From the NCBI GenBank assembly GCA_050951465.1, contig JBMNJC010000009.1, positions 21,873 to 85,872 of the forward strand: 64,000 nucleotides of DNA. Reading direction: 5' to 3'. The stretch is from JAAZHD01 sp012510895. Lineage in GTDB: Bacteria > Bacillota > Clostridia > Caldicoprobacterales > DTU083. Of the stretch, positions 7,768 to 17,263 are shown piece by piece (the stretch's first letter is position 1; every line of letters starts with the position of its first letter). The translations under genes and the position numbers were made by a program. A model generated the notes under the pieces. It did not search any database, had not been told where the DNA came from, and was given only the letters and a program-made list of their open reading frames with translations.

Positions 7768-9432
7768 GTGACAAGAAAAACTAAATCATTGAAGGTCATC
7801 CCTTTAGGAGGACTGGGCGAGATCGGAAAAAATATGACGGTGGTGGAATATGAAGACGACATCATCGTCATAGACTGTGGACTTAGTTTTCCTGAAGATG
7901 AAATGTTGGGGATTGATCTTGTGATCCCCGATATTTCTTACTTGCAAAAAAACAAGGAAAAAGTGAGGGCTTTTATTTTAACACATGGTCATGAAGATCA
8001 TATTGGCGCGTTGCCTTATGTCCTTCAACAAATAAACAGGCCGGTATATGGAACAAAATTAACTTTAGGGTTGGTAAACACAAAAATTGAAGAACATAAA
8101 TTAGAATCTATACATCTTCAGGTAGTAAAACCTAAAGATATTATAAAGTTTGGGAGTTTAAGGGTTGAGTTTATAAAAACTAGTCATAGCATAGCCGATT
8201 CGGTAGCGATTGCTATACACACGCCAGTTGGCATATTAGTACACACTGGCGATTTTAAAATCGACTTTACACCCATTGATGGTCAAGTGATGGATCTTGC
8301 TCGTTTTGCCAGTTTAGGTGAACAGGGTGTATTAGCATTGTTTGCAGATAGTACTAATGCAGAACGTCCTGGATATACCATGTCAGAAAAAATTGTTGGT
8401 GAAACGTTTGAAAATATGTTTAGTGAAGCTAAGGGAAGAATAATTATAGCTTCTTTTGCATCAAATATCCATCGTATTCAACAAGTCATAAATGCAGCTG
8501 AAAAACATAATCGTAAACTATGTGTTTCAGGACGCAGTATGATTAATGTAGTTAATGTAGCTACAGAGCTAGGTTATTTGCATCTGCCGAAAGAAATGTT
8601 AATTGATATAGACCGTATAAATAGCTTTTCGGATGAACGTGTTGTAGTGCTTACTACGGGCAGTCAAGGAGAACCAATGTCTGCTTTAGCCAGGATGGCA
8701 ACTTCCGAACACCGAAAAGTAAGTATAAAGCCAGGCGATTTGGTTGTGATTTCTGCTAATGCCATACCTGGTAATGAAAAAATGGTTTCTAAAATTGTGA
8801 ACCTGCTTTTCAAGAAAGGTGCAAATGTAATTTATGAGGGCATGATGGAGACCCATGTTTCTGGTCATGCTTGTCAGGAAGAGTTAAAATTGATTCATAC
8901 CTTAGTTAAACCTAAGTTTTTTATACCGGTACACGGAGAATATCGACACCTGAATCAGCATGCCAAGCTGGCGGAGTCTTTGGGTATGCCAAAAGATAAT
9001 ATATATATTCCTGATTTAGGTGATATCATTGAATTCACTCCAGATTCCTGTGAAATATCCGGGTCGGTAACTGCAGGCAAAGTCCTAGTAGATGGCTTAG
9101 GAATTGGAGATGTTGGCAATATTGTCCTGCGAGATAGAAAACACTTATCTCAGGATGGCTTAATGGTTGTTATAATAACGATCTCTAAAGAGAACTTTAG
9201 CATACTCTCAGGACCGGACATTATTTCCCGCGGTTTTGTTTATGTGCGAGAATCGGAGGATTTAATAGATGAGGCAAAAGAAATAGTAATAAAGGTAATG
9301 GATGAATGTGAGGAAAATAATATAACCGATTGGAGTACGATTAAGTTAAACATTCGAAATTCATTACGTGACTTTTTATATGAACGTACAAAACGCAAAC
9401 CAATGATTTTACCAGTAATACTCGAGATTTGA
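7768..9432 (+). CDS. rnj: ribonuclease J
   Basis: Metallo-beta-lactamase/beta-CASP ribonuclease of RNA turnover and rRNA maturation with 5'-exo- and endonuclease activity. The zinc motif HGHEDHIGALPYV lies at ~residues 73-85, with further conserved segments HTGDFKIDFTP, FADSTNAERPGYT, SGRSMINVVN, TTGSQGEPMSALARM and the C-terminal metal-site HGEYRHL. 554 aa matches RNase J. GTG start at 7768 after a near-perfect RBS AAGGAGGAGAG. Only one RNase J is seen here, so J1 versus J2 is not assigned. Confidence 0.95.
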   Translation: MTRKTKSLKVIPLGGLGEIGKNMTVVEYEDDIIVIDCGLSFPEDEMLGIDLVIPDISYLQKNKEKVRAFILTHGHEDHIGALPYVLQQINRPVYGTKLTLGLVNTKIEEHKLESIHLQVVKPKDIIKFGSLRVEFIKTSHSIADSVAIAIHTPVGILVHTGDFKIDFTPIDGQVMDLARFASLGEQGVLALFADSTNAERPGYTMSEKIVGETFENMFSEAKGRIIIASFASNIHRIQQVINAAEKHNRKLCVSGRSMINVVNVATELGYLHLPKEMLIDIDRINSFSDERVVVLTTGSQGEPMSALARMATSEHRKVSIKPGDLVVISANAIPGNEKMVSKIVNLLFKKGANVIYEGMMETHVSGHACQEELKLIHTLVKPKFFIPVHGEYRHLNQHAKLAESLGMPKDNIYIPDLGDIIEFTPDSCEISGSVTAGKVLVDGLGIGDVGNIVLRDRKHLSQDGLMVVIITISKENFSILSGPDIISRGFVYVRESEDLIDEAKEIVIKVMDECEENNITDWSTIKLNIRNSLRDFLYERTKRKPMILPVILEI

Positions 9433-9474
9433 ATGTAAAAAAATCAGCTTGTCATACCCTCCCGGCTTTTTTAC

Positions 9475-9503
9475 TTGCCAAAAAAGGAGCATAATTATAT
9501 AAT
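9475..9503 (+). promoter_or_regulatory. candidate sigma-A promoter for mltG
   Basis: TTGCCA (9475-9480), 17-nt spacer, perfect TATAAT (9498-9503), 46 nt before the mltG ATG. A good housekeeping promoter match. Confidence 0.55.
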
Positions 9504-9548
9504 ATATCTGATAAAATTATGACTTATGTTATATTCGGGAGGTATTAC

Positions 9549-10718
9549 ATGGCTGATTCTTCTGCAGCAAATAGTAAAGATACATCACAGCTCAATTGTA
9601 AGAAGTTTAAAATACATCCATTATTGAAGAAGATAATGCGCCAGATATTGATATTTATTGTTAGTCTGTCTATCGTGGTAGGTGTTTTTGTTTTTATCAT
9701 CTATACAATGTATGAAAAATTTTTTATGCCTGTAGATCCTGGAAATGATACACCAATCACCATAGAAGTGCCTATGGGAACCTCTGTCAACGGCATTGCT
9801 AAGATTCTTTATGAAAATAAATTGATTCGAAATACAGGTGCTTTTAAACTTATGGTAGATTTATCCGACAAAGCTAATGACATGCAAGCCGGCAAATATG
9901 AGTTATCACAGAATATGACTCTTAATGAAATAATAGATGAGTTAATGACTGGTCAAGTGTCTGTAACTACTGTTCTCGCAACTATAAGAGAAGGAGACGA
10001 TATTCGAAAAATAGCATCTCGTTTAGTAAACGAATATAATATGAATTTTACCGAAGAAGAATTTATAAAAGAAGCAAGAAATATTGAAAAATACGAGAAC
10101 GACTTTCCTTTCCTGAAAACAATTCCGGAGGAAAGAAGGAAATTAGAATTTCCAATGGAAGGATATTTATTTCCAGATACCTACTATTTCTTTGCTGATT
10201 CTACCCCTGAGAGAATTATCAGAACCTTGTTAAGTGAATTTGAAGATTCTTTTTCTTCCGAGATGCAACAAAAGGCTGATGAGATGGGCATGACTATGGA
10301 TGAAGTTGTAATTCTCGCGTCCATTATTCAAAATGAAGCGAAACCAGAAGAATTCACAAAAGTATCTGCCGTTTTTCATAACCGACTTCGGATTGGAATG
10401 CCGCTTCAAGCAGATGCTACCATCAATTATATACTTCCGGACAGGGAGGTTAATCAAGTAAATCTAACAACTGAAGATACTAAGATTCAATCTCCATATA
10501 ATACCTATTTGGTCGAGAAGTTGCCAATTGGTCCTATATCTTCTCCAGGTCTTGAAGCAATGGAAGCGGTACTGAATCCTTATGAAGAATATATGAATGA
10601 AGATGAACCTATGCTTTACTATGTGCTTATTGATCCTGAAATTGGGCTTCATGCTTTTAACAGTACTTATGAGGCACATATTAGAGATAAAAATAAATAT
10701 CAGGCAAATTGGGAATAA
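9549..10718 (+). CDS. mltG: endolytic murein transglycosylase MltG (YceG-like)
   Basis: Membrane-bound lytic transglycosylase that cuts nascent glycan strands and is thought to terminate their elongation. A cytoplasmic tail is followed by one transmembrane helix (residues ~31-54, LIFIVSLSIVVGVFVFII) and an extracellular YceG domain. The catalytic region reads VILASIIQNEAKPEEF (~residues 255-270, with the expected Glu) and continues VFHNRLRIGMPLQADATI. The ATG at 9549 is preferred over one at 9519 because CGGGAGGT lies 6 nt upstream of it. 389 aa. Confidence 0.93.
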   Translation: MADSSAANSKDTSQLNCKKFKIHPLLKKIMRQILIFIVSLSIVVGVFVFIIYTMYEKFFMPVDPGNDTPITIEVPMGTSVNGIAKILYENKLIRNTGAFKLMVDLSDKANDMQAGKYELSQNMTLNEIIDELMTGQVSVTTVLATIREGDDIRKIASRLVNEYNMNFTEEEFIKEARNIEKYENDFPFLKTIPEERRKLEFPMEGYLFPDTYYFFADSTPERIIRTLLSEFEDSFSSEMQQKADEMGMTMDEVVILASIIQNEAKPEEFTKVSAVFHNRLRIGMPLQADATINYILPDREVNQVNLTTEDTKIQSPYNTYLVEKLPIGPISSPGLEAMEAVLNPYEEYMNEDEPMLYYVLIDPEIGLHAFNSTYEAHIRDKNKYQANWE

Positions 10719-10749
10719 AATATGTTATAAAATTTAATATTCATATCAG

Positions 10750-10780
10750 GCTCACTACGAAAGTGAGCTTTCGCTTTTTT
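10750..10780 (+). terminator. Rho-independent terminator after mltG
   Basis: GCTCACT (10750-10756) pairs with AGTGAGC (10762-10768) around a 5-nt loop, followed by TTTCGCTTTTTT. Separates mltG from the U32 peptidase gene. Confidence 0.8.
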
Positions 10781-10820
10781 CAAAATGGCAGATTTATAAA
10801 ATTATAGGAGGTTGTAGGCC

Positions 10821-12053
10821 TTGTTTAAACCAGAACTTCTGGCACCTGCTGGAAATTTAGAAAAGTTAAAAGTAGCATTTGCGTACGGAGCGGATGCAGT
10901 TTATATTGGTGGGAAACAATTTGGCCTTAGAGCATTTGCCGATAACTTTACGTTGGAAGAAATGGAAGAAGGTATAAGCTATGCACACCAATTAAATAAA
11001 AAAGTCTATGTTACCATAAACATATTTGCCCGCAATGATGATTTTGTGGGCATGAAAGACTATATCCATATCTTAAAACAGATGAATGCAGATGCTGTGA
11101 TTTTATCTGATCCTGGTATCTTAGATCTTGTTCGTGATGTAGAACCGGATTTGGAAATTCACTTAAGCACTCAAGCAAATAACACTAATTATCGAAGTGC
11201 GATATTTTGGCATAAACTAGGTGTAAAACGCATCATATTAGCCAGAGAGCTTTCATTAAAAGAAATATTTGATATACGTCAAAACACTCCAGACACCCTT
11301 GAGATGGAGGCATTCATTCACGGTGCTATGTGTATGTCATATTCAGGGAGATGCACTATCAGTAATTACCTGTCAGAAAGAGATGCAAATCAAGGTGAAT
11401 GTACTCAACCATGTCGCTGGAAGTATTATGTGGTCGAGGAAAAACGGCCAGGAGAATATTACCCCATTATTGAAGATGATAAAGGTACCTACCTATTTAA
11501 CTCACGGGATTTATGCATGTTGCCGCATATACCTGAACTGATGCAATGCGGATTGTCCAGCTTTAAGATTGAAGGAAGAATGAAATCTGTATACTACGTC
11601 GCCAGTGTTGTTGCTTCCTATCGAAAGGAAATAGATAGTTATATAAGGGATCCTATAAATTATATATACGACCCAAAAAGCTTAATCGAGTTAAAAAAAG
11701 CCAGCCATAGGAAATTCACTACCGGCTTTTACTTCGGGAAATCAGGTAATGATAGTTATCAAATAGATAACAGCGGCTATGAACGTAATTATGATTTTGT
11801 AGCAATGCTAATAGAAAATCAGGTAGAGAAGAACAGAATTCTGATAGAGCAAAGAAATTATTTTGAAAAAGGAGATCTTCTGGAAATAATGCAGCCTGGG
11901 GAGGATTATATAGAATATAGAGTGGACGAAATGTATGACGAAAACATGAATCTAGTTACCTCTGCCCCACACCCCCAGCAAAAAATATATCTTCCTTTTT
12001 CAGGAGTATTAAAACCCTTTTCCCTTTTTAGAAGAAAAAAAGAAAAATTTTAA
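10821..12053 (+). CDS. peptidase U32 family protein (YrrO/RlhA-like)
   Basis: Begins LFKPELLAPAGNLEKLK and carries the U32 signature AFIHGAMCMSYSGRCTISNY (~residues 164-183) with the following Cys pair GECTQPCRW; these Cys residues resemble the Fe-S ligands of U32 proteins. Members include collagenase-like proteins and enzymes of tRNA/rRNA hydroxylation (TrhP, RlhA), so 'peptidase' may be a historical name. TTG start after AGGAGGTTG. 410 aa. It immediately precedes sigK, so read-through into sigK is possible. Confidence 0.88.
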   Translation: MFKPELLAPAGNLEKLKVAFAYGADAVYIGGKQFGLRAFADNFTLEEMEEGISYAHQLNKKVYVTINIFARNDDFVGMKDYIHILKQMNADAVILSDPGILDLVRDVEPDLEIHLSTQANNTNYRSAIFWHKLGVKRIILARELSLKEIFDIRQNTPDTLEMEAFIHGAMCMSYSGRCTISNYLSERDANQGECTQPCRWKYYVVEEKRPGEYYPIIEDDKGTYLFNSRDLCMLPHIPELMQCGLSSFKIEGRMKSVYYVASVVASYRKEIDSYIRDPINYIYDPKSLIELKKASHRKFTTGFYFGKSGNDSYQIDNSGYERNYDFVAMLIENQVEKNRILIEQRNYFEKGDLLEIMQPGEDYIEYRVDEMYDENMNLVTSAPHPQQKIYLPFSGVLKPFSLFRRKKEKF

Positions 12054-12073
12054 AATTTTAGGACTTGCACATT

Positions 12074-12117
12074 CCCAAAAGTTCTCTCATATAGTAAAAG
12101 GCAGGAGAACTTTTGGG
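12074..12117 (+). promoter_or_regulatory. perfect 13-bp hairpin overlapping the sigK RBS, with a sigma-E/K-like -10 in the loop
   Basis: CCCAAAAGTTCTC (12074-12086) is exactly complementary to GAGAACTTTTGGG (12105-12117), with an 18-nt loop. The 3' arm runs into GGGGGTG, the likely ribosome-binding site for the TTG at 12127. The loop contains CATATAGTA (12088-12096), which fits the CATAnnnTA -10 shape of mother-cell sigma factors. A transcript begun there would start near 12104 and lack the 5' arm. No U tract follows, so it is not a standard terminator. Confidence 0.55.
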
Positions 12118-12126
12118 GGTGATGCC

Positions 12127-12834
12127 TTGGAAGCCATTACTGGAATCTTTTTTATTTTAGCTAAATGCTTATTTGTTCTAGCTCATATTTCTGGAAACAA
12201 CTCATTTCCGCAGCCTTTAAGTGCGGAGGAAGAAGAGTATCATTTGACGCAATATGCTAAAGGCAGTGAAGAATCAAGGAATATTTTGATTGAACATAAT
12301 CTGCGATTGGTAGCTCATATTGTTAAGAAGTACGTTAATACCGGAAAAGAAATTGATGATCTAATTTCCATAGGTACCATAGGATTAATTAAAGCTATCT
12401 CCACCTATAATAGGGAAAAGAAGACACGTTTAGCTACTTACGCAGCTAAGTGTATAGAAAACGAAATTTTGATGACTATTAGAGCTTCCAAAAAAAACAA
12501 TAACGAAGTTTCTTTGCAAGATCCAATAGGTATAGACAAGGAAGGTAATGAGATCACTTTGATAGATGTATTAGGAACTGATCCTGATATGATTATCAAT
12601 CAAGTTGAGTTGAAATTGCAAACCGGAAAACTTTATCAAAAAATGCGTAGAGTACTAAAAAAAAGAGAACAAATAGTTTTGGAAATGAGATATGGTCTTC
12701 CCCCGAACAGGAAAGTAAGGACACAAAGAGAGATAGCAAAAATTCTAGGAATTTCACGGTCTTATGTATCCAGAATTGAAAAAAAAGCAATACTGAAGCT
12801 GGCAAAAGAAATGAATCCGGAGTCAATTTCATAA
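12127..12834 (+). CDS. sigK: RNA polymerase sporulation sigma factor SigK (pro-sigma-K)
   Basis: Late mother-cell sigma factor. A hydrophobic pro-sequence (~20 residues, GIFFILAKCLFVLAHI) precedes the highly conserved SGNNSFPQPLS; it is removed by regulated proteolysis in Bacillus. Region 2 reads RNILIEHNLRLVAHIVKKY, then DLISIGTIGLIKAI; region 4 ends TQREIAKILGISRSYVSRIE. The gene is continuous, so no skin-type element interrupts it. TTG start with GGGGGTG upstream. SpoIVB, which starts the sigma-K processing signal in Bacillus, is encoded at 54.2 kb. Confidence 0.95.
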   Translation: MEAITGIFFILAKCLFVLAHISGNNSFPQPLSAEEEEYHLTQYAKGSEESRNILIEHNLRLVAHIVKKYVNTGKEIDDLISIGTIGLIKAISTYNREKKTRLATYAAKCIENEILMTIRASKKNNNEVSLQDPIGIDKEGNEITLIDVLGTDPDMIINQVELKLQTGKLYQKMRRVLKKREQIVLEMRYGLPPNRKVRTQREIAKILGISRSYVSRIEKKAILKLAKEMNPESIS

Positions 12835-12842
12835 TACATTGA

Positions 12843-12871
12843 TTGACAATTATATGGTATTTATATATCAT
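12843..12871 (+). promoter_or_regulatory. candidate sigma-A promoter for the YqeG-type phosphatase
   Basis: Perfect TTGACA (12843-12848), 17-nt spacer, TATCAT (12866-12871), 42 nt before the TTG start at 12914. Confidence 0.55.
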
Positions 12872-12913
12872 ATAAAAGTAAAGAATTCTATTATTTAACA
12901 AAGGAAGATTTTA

Positions 12914-13429
12914 TTGCTTAGTATTTTAAAACCCAAACAAGCGGTAGCTTCTATTTTTGATATTAATCTGCAACATTTAAAAAATTGCGGTTATTATAAC
13001 ATCATAATTGATTTGGACAATACAATCACAGCATGGAAGAATCATCAAATAAGCGGAAAATTAAGAGATTGGATTCTAAAAGCAAAGGAGAAAGGATTTC
13101 ATATTTGCCTTTTGTCTAATAACAAACAAGATAAAGTGCAAATCTTTGCATCTAAGTTAGATATAATTGCCGCTCCCATAGGGGGAAAACCGTTCAGCAA
13201 GGCTTTTTTCAGCGCTTTGAATGCACTTAACGGCAACATAGGAAATACTGTTGTTATTGGCGATCAAGTGTTTACTGATATTCTTGGTGGCAATTGGATA
13301 GGATTATATACTATACTAGTGGATCCCATAGATAAAGATGAATTTATCGGAACAAAGTTTACCAGATTAATGGAAAGGCTAATTGCCGGAAGGAGGCTCA
13401 AATGCGAATCACACCAGCAACAAAGATAG
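12914..13429 (+). CDS. YqeG-family HAD-IIIA phosphatase
   Basis: Small HAD hydrolase. Motif I is IIIDLDNTITAW (~residues 32-43, DxDxT type), motif II is LLSNNKQ, a conserved Lys follows in GGKPFSKAF, and motif III is VVIGDQVFTDILGGN. YqeG proteins sit next to aroE or yqeH in Firmicutes; a phosphatidylglycerophosphatase-like role has been suggested for relatives, but the substrate is not shown here. TTG start preceded by AAAGGAAG. The 3' end overlaps aroE by 28 nt, implying translational coupling. Confidence 0.88.
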   Translation: MLSILKPKQAVASIFDINLQHLKNCGYYNIIIDLDNTITAWKNHQISGKLRDWILKAKEKGFHICLLSNNKQDKVQIFASKLDIIAAPIGGKPFSKAFFSALNALNGNIGNTVVIGDQVFTDILGGNWIGLYTILVDPIDKDEFIGTKFTRLMERLIAGRRLKCESHQQQR

Positions 13430-14262
13430 TTGGACTTTTGGGCTATCCTGTTGCACATAGCTTTTCTCCTGCTTTGCATAATCATCTCTATGCAACTCTT
13501 GAGATAGATATGGTTTATCTCGCTTTTGACATAGAACCAACCCAAGTAAAGGCAGCAGTAGAAGGTTTTCGAACACTGGGATTTGAAGGCTTCAATGTTA
13601 CTATACCTTACAAGGAAACAGTAATTAATATGCTAGATTACGTAGATGAGGAAGCCAGGGTAATAGGTGCAGTGAACACAGTTAAAATAAAAAACGGAGA
13701 ATTAATAGGTTATAATACAGACGGACAAGGTTTTGTACATGCTCTTAAATATAATGGATTTTCTGTTTCGGGTTGTAATGTTACTGTCTTAGGCGCTGGT
13801 GGATCTGCCAGGGCAATTTGTATCAGTTTAGCCGATGAAAATCCTAACTCCATTACAATTGTAAATCGTACATTTAGCAGAGCTGTAAAACTTGCAAATC
13901 TAATAAATGATTACAAGGGGAAAACATTAGTGGCAGCATCTCGCGCTATTCCTCATGGCGCTGATATCATTATCAATACAACAAGCTTGGGTATGTGGCC
14001 AAATGTCAAGGAAAACCCGCTTGATGGTACATCTTTGAATCCACGAACATTGGTGTGTGATATTGTGTATAATCCCTTAGAAACGGCTATGCTTCGATAT
14101 GCGGCATCCCAAGGTTGTAAAACTTGTAATGGTATAGGCATGTTAATAGGACAAGGTTTAAGAGCAGTTGAAATATGGATGGAAAAAAAGCTGCCTGCTT
14201 CATCATGGCAGGTTATGATGGAAGCCTTAATGTTTAAAAACTTAACTAAAAATGATAATTAA
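13402..14262 (+). CDS. aroE: shikimate dehydrogenase (NADP+)
   Basis: Reduces 3-dehydroshikimate to shikimate in the chorismate pathway. Substrate-binding motif GYPVAHSFSPALHN (~residues 14-27), catalytic Lys in NVTIPYKETV, Asp in NTDGQGF, and an NADP-binding Rossmann turn VLGAGGSARAI (~129-139). C-terminal GIGMLIGQGLRAVEIWM. 286 aa, as expected. RBS GGAAGGAGG lies inside the upstream gene. aroK and aroQ of the same pathway are 15 kb downstream, on the far side of the pilus locus. Confidence 0.95.
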   Translation: MRITPATKIVGLLGYPVAHSFSPALHNHLYATLEIDMVYLAFDIEPTQVKAAVEGFRTLGFEGFNVTIPYKETVINMLDYVDEEARVIGAVNTVKIKNGELIGYNTDGQGFVHALKYNGFSVSGCNVTVLGAGGSARAICISLADENPNSITIVNRTFSRAVKLANLINDYKGKTLVAASRAIPHGADIIINTTSLGMWPNVKENPLDGTSLNPRTLVCDIVYNPLETAMLRYAASQGCKTCNGIGMLIGQGLRAVEIWMEKKLPASSWQVMMEALMFKNLTKNDN

Positions 14263-14455
14263 GATTGATGCCATTTTGTGTTTTGTTTAAGTGCTGAATC
14301 AATGCAATAGCTGGCCCAACTCAAATGTTCTGTCTATTACTATATTTTCGAAGAAAATCTTTTTCAAATAAAATGTGCAGCTATAAATTTGATAATTAAT
14401 ATGAGAAGTCAATATTATTATTTGTTTGCTTGAATGAAAAGCGGGAGGAACATTA

Positions 14456-16138
14456 ATGATCAATAGAAAAAGAAGGAGTTTAGGTGATATATTAATTGAA
14501 TCAAATATAATAACTACTAATCAGTTGGAAGATGCACTGAAAAAGCAGAAGATAACAGGAAAAAAATTAGGTGAGCTTCTCCTGGAAGAAGGGCTAATTG
14601 ATGAAATACAGCTTATGAAAGCTCTAGAATATCAACTAAAAATACCACACATTGATTTAACTACTCATCAAATTGATCCTGAAGCAACTAAGCTCATCAG
14701 TGAAAATTTAGCCAGAAGACATATGCTTATTCCGGTATCCAGAGATGAGGGGCTTGTTACTGTTGCTATGGCCGATCCACTTAATCTATATGCCATTGAT
14801 GATGTAAATATAGCTACCGGTCTCAGTGTAAAACCTGCTTTAGCCCTTCGCAGCCACATTCAAAATGCCATAGAAAAGTATTATGGAAAAGAAAGCGCAG
14901 AAAAAGCAGTAGAAGACTTTACCAAAGAAGTTGGAATTGAGCAAATTTCGGAATTAGAAGAAGATATTCTAAATGAGGTAAATAATGCACCTGTAGTGCG
15001 ATTAGTTGACTCAATTATACAACATGCTGCCCGGGCCAATGCCAGTGACATTCATATCGAACCATTTGAAAAAAACATAAGAATACGTTTTAGAATTGAT
15101 GGAGATTTGCAGGAGATAATGACTTCATCTAAAAATACTCATTCAGCCATTGTAACTCGCATCAAAATTATGGGAAGGATGGATATTGCTGAAAAAAGAT
15201 TGCCTCAGGATGGTCGAGTTGAAATGCAGGTGGATAATAAACCTGTAGATCTTAGGATTTCAATTCTTCCAACTGTATATGGAGAGAAAGTTGTTATTCG
15301 TCTGCTTCATCGAACTAATACAATATTGACAAAATCTCAGCTTGGATTTAATGATAAAAATATCGAAATGTTTGACAAAATTATACAAAGCCCAAGTGGT
15401 ATTATTTTAGTCACCGGACCAACCGGAAGTGGAAAAACCACTACATTGTATGCAGTATTAAGAGAATTAAATAAAATTACTCGTAATATAATTACCGTAG
15501 AAGACCCGGTTGAATATCGATTAGAAGGAATCAATCAAGTTCAGGTTAATTTGAAGGCCGGTCTTACTTTCGCAAACGGACTTAGATCGATCTTAAGACA
15601 GGATCCGGATATTATTATGATAGGAGAGATCCGAGACAATGAGACTGCTGAAATAGCAGTAAGAGCAGCCATAACAGGACACTTGGTTTTAAGTACAATG
15701 CATACTAATGACTCTGCTTCTACTGTGTCAAGACTAATAGACATGGGTATAGAGCCATTCTTAGTATCTTCCTCAGTTGTCGGCGTTGTTGCTCAAAGAC
15801 TTGTTAAAAAAATATGTACAAACTGTAAAATAGAATATAAACCTGGACTAATAGAGAATTCGCTGCTTGGGCTGGAAAGCAACGAGAAACTTTATAAAGG
15901 AAGAGGTTGCAGTCTATGCAATAATACTGGATATAAAGGAAGAACAGCTATCCATGAGATTATGCTCATGACTAAAGAAATCCGTGAACTAGTGGAACAA
16001 GGGAGGTCGATAGATGAAATAAGGAGAATTTCAAAAAAGCAGGGCACTCTTACCCTAAGAGAAAGTTGCAGTCAGTTAGTTAGGAATGGAATAACCACCA
16101 CTGAGGAAATGCTAAAAGTAACATATAGTCTGGATTAG
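14456..16138 (+). CDS. pilB: type IV pilus assembly ATPase PilB (GspE family)
   Basis: Hexameric cytoplasmic motor that drives pilin polymerisation. N-terminal GspE domain (residues ~1-150, beginning RRSLGDILIESNIIT), then the ATPase core with Walker A GPTGSGKTTTLYAVL (~321-335), Walker B DPDIIMIGEIRDNETAEIA and a His box LSTMHTNDSAS. A zinc-binding pair of CxxC motifs (CTNCK and CSLCNNTGYKGR) near the C-terminus is typical of assembly rather than retraction ATPases. 560 aa. First gene of the pilus locus, after a 193-nt gap; RBS GGGAGG. Confidence 0.95.
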   Translation: MINRKRRSLGDILIESNIITTNQLEDALKKQKITGKKLGELLLEEGLIDEIQLMKALEYQLKIPHIDLTTHQIDPEATKLISENLARRHMLIPVSRDEGLVTVAMADPLNLYAIDDVNIATGLSVKPALALRSHIQNAIEKYYGKESAEKAVEDFTKEVGIEQISELEEDILNEVNNAPVVRLVDSIIQHAARANASDIHIEPFEKNIRIRFRIDGDLQEIMTSSKNTHSAIVTRIKIMGRMDIAEKRLPQDGRVEMQVDNKPVDLRISILPTVYGEKVVIRLLHRTNTILTKSQLGFNDKNIEMFDKIIQSPSGIILVTGPTGSGKTTTLYAVLRELNKITRNIITVEDPVEYRLEGINQVQVNLKAGLTFANGLRSILRQDPDIIMIGEIRDNETAEIAVRAAITGHLVLSTMHTNDSASTVSRLIDMGIEPFLVSSSVVGVVAQRLVKKICTNCKIEYKPGLIENSLLGLESNEKLYKGRGCSLCNNTGYKGRTAIHEIMLMTKEIRELVEQGRSIDEIRRISKKQGTLTLRESCSQLVRNGITTTEEMLKVTYSLD

Positions 16139-16149
16139 GTGGTGATTTG

Positions 16150-17214
16150 ATGATGAGCATTAATGAGCTATTAACAGTGGCAGTACAAAAAAATGCATCT
16201 GATATTCACATAACTGTCGGTGTTCCGCCTGTGTTGCGAATAAATGGTCAGTTAAGATTTTATGACAAGGCGAAAAAACTGACACCTGAAGATACAAAGA
16301 ATTATGTGTATCAGATACTGAATGAAGACCAGTTGCTTAAATTAGAAAAACATGGTGAACTGGATTTGTCGTACAAGTTACCTGGTGTGTCGCGTTTCCG
16401 TGTAAATGCCTATAAACAACGCAGCAGTTATGCACTTGCCATCCGTGTTGTCAGTATTAACCCACCGACTTTGGATATGCTGGGATTTCCAAATAGTTTG
16501 AAAGAAATGGTAATGAAACCTAGAGGTTTAATACTGGTAACCGGTCCCACGGGTAGCGGAAAGTCTACCACACTGGCAGCAATGATAGATCATATTAACC
16601 GAAACCGTAGTTGTCATATTATAACCCTGGAGGATCCCATAGAGTATTTGCACAGACACAATAAAAGCATTATCAATCAGAGAGAAATAGGCAGTGACAC
16701 CCAATCTTTTGCAAAAGGACTTAGAGCTGCACTAAGAGAGGATCCTGATGTTATTCTTGTGGGAGAAATGCGGGATATTGAAACCATTAGCATAGCAATT
16801 ACTGCCGCAGAGACTGGTCATCTTGTTCTGTCTACTCTACATACTATGAGCGCTGATCAAACTATAGATCGCATTATTGATTCCTTTCCCAGCGAGCAAC
16901 AAGCCCAAATCAAAATTCAACTGGCTGGTGTAATAGAAGGTATAATAGCACAACAATTGCTTCCTTTGAAAAATAATCAAGGTAGAGTAGCAGCTCTTGA
17001 AATACTAATAGCGAATAAAGCCATTCGTAATTTGATACGAGAGGGTAGAAGTCATCAAATCCAAACATCGATTCAGACCGGTTTAAAAAGTGGTATGCAA
17101 TCTATGGATTATGCCCTGGCAAATTTAGTACGCCAGAATCTTATTACAGAAGAAACAGCTATGCAACGCTCTATGGATGTAGAAATATTAAAACAGCATA
17201 TGAGAATATTATAG
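16150..17214 (+). CDS. pilT: type IV pilus retraction ATPase PilT
   Basis: Motor for pilus depolymerisation and twitching. N-terminal NASDIHITVGVPPVLRINGQ, Walker A GPTGSGKSTTLAAMI (~residues 131-145), Walker B DPDVILVGEMRD, and the retraction-specific AIRNLIREG motif near residue 292. It lacks the CxxC pair found in PilB. 355 aa. Start: ATG at 16150 (16153 also possible) after GGTGGTGA; a TTG at 16147 is in frame. 11 nt after pilB. Confidence 0.94.
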   Translation: MMSINELLTVAVQKNASDIHITVGVPPVLRINGQLRFYDKAKKLTPEDTKNYVYQILNEDQLLKLEKHGELDLSYKLPGVSRFRVNAYKQRSSYALAIRVVSINPPTLDMLGFPNSLKEMVMKPRGLILVTGPTGSGKSTTLAAMIDHINRNRSCHIITLEDPIEYLHRHNKSIINQREIGSDTQSFAKGLRAALREDPDVILVGEMRDIETISIAITAAETGHLVLSTLHTMSADQTIDRIIDSFPSEQQAQIKIQLAGVIEGIIAQQLLPLKNNQGRVAALEILIANKAIRNLIREGRSHQIQTSIQTGLKSGMQSMDYALANLVRQNLITEETAMQRSMDVEILKQHMRIL

Positions 17215-17263
17215 CATCATGATTAGAAAGCTTCTTGATTCTCTCTAAGAAAGGAGAATATGT

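Noticed and set aside
12127..12834. Interruption of sigK by a skin-like element
   Set aside because: The sigK reading frame is continuous from pro-sequence to region 4, with no recombinase nearby.
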